Source: CAYUKK01 sp964445305 (GTDB lineage Bacteria > Acidobacteriota > Aminicenantia > Aminicenantales > UBA8522). From it: a stretch of 21,578 nt of DNA. Under the pieces are notes generated by a model that was not told where the DNA came from, searched no databases, and saw only the letters and a list, made by a program, of their open reading frames with translations. Positions within the stretch are counted from its first letter, which is position 1; every line of letters begins with the position of its first letter. The position numbers and the translations under genes were made by a program. Positions 21,556-21,578 of this stretch are shown here, in pieces. Location of the stretch: the NCBI GenBank assembly GCA_964445305.1, contig CAYUKK010000047.1, positions 1-21,578 on the forward strand. Reading direction: 5' to 3'.

Positions 21556-21578
21556 CTATTTCCCTTCATCTAATAGAC

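Noticed and set aside
1..21578. Mobile elements, CRISPR arrays, tRNA or rRNA genes
   Set aside because: No transposase or integrase motifs, regular repeat-spacer pattern, or structural RNA sequence was seen.

Overview
The window looks like a chromosomal segment of a Gram-negative (diderm) bacterium of moderate GC. Envelope genes that need two membranes are present: a TolC-type outer-membrane factor, an MCE/MlaD-type lipid-transport protein and a DUF5916-type beta-barrel. The gene mix (LacI regulator next to a Tat-exported fucose-isomerase-fold protein, long Hfq-like protein next to pdxA, DUF5916 protein, ECF-controlled MacAB-TolC) resembles what is seen in Acidobacteriota and Candidatus Aminicenantes. 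That placement is inference from gene content only.

Layout. (1) 66-2735, plus strand: a LacI-family regulator, a short decayed remnant resembling the C-terminus of a DUF2961 protein, and a Tat-exported protein of the L-fucose isomerase C-terminal fold. (2) 2744-4041, minus: an Hfq-like Sm protein and pdxA, joined by an ATGA stop/start overlap behind a recognisable promoter. (3) 4205-7191, minus: an SGNH esterase-like exported protein and a DUF5916 outer-membrane barrel with a CBM9-like N-terminal domain. (4) 7281-13745, minus: a tightly packed seven-gene operon encoding ECF sigma factor, zinc anti-sigma factor, membrane-anchored LTxxQ (Spy/CpxP-like) protein, MacA-like adaptor, MacB-like ATPase, MacB-like permease and TolC-like factor. 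It is preceded by an ECF-type promoter that the sigma factor itself may recognise. (5) 13876-16004, minus: XdhC and a MocA-type nucleotidyltransferase (molybdenum cofactor maturation) and a small secreted beta-rich protein with its own promoter. (6) 16138-16667, plus: two small unrecognised genes, the second exported. (7) 16680-21555, minus: an MCE/MlaD protein, radA, a PIN-TRAM membrane protein, ispD and ispF, joined by short overlaps except for a promoter-bearing gap after radA.

How it works together: block 4 reads as a self-contained envelope-stress or toxic-compound response. Its sigma/anti-sigma/periplasmic-sensor logic resembles the Cnr metal-resistance cassette, but it is attached to a MacAB-TolC pump rather than an RND pump. 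Block 7 mixes lipid transport, DNA repair and the first dedicated MEP isoprenoid steps. No rRNA, tRNA, CRISPR array, insertion sequence or phage gene was seen. No gene-free stretch exceeds 300 bases; the longest gap is 1062-1280, which holds the remnant gene.
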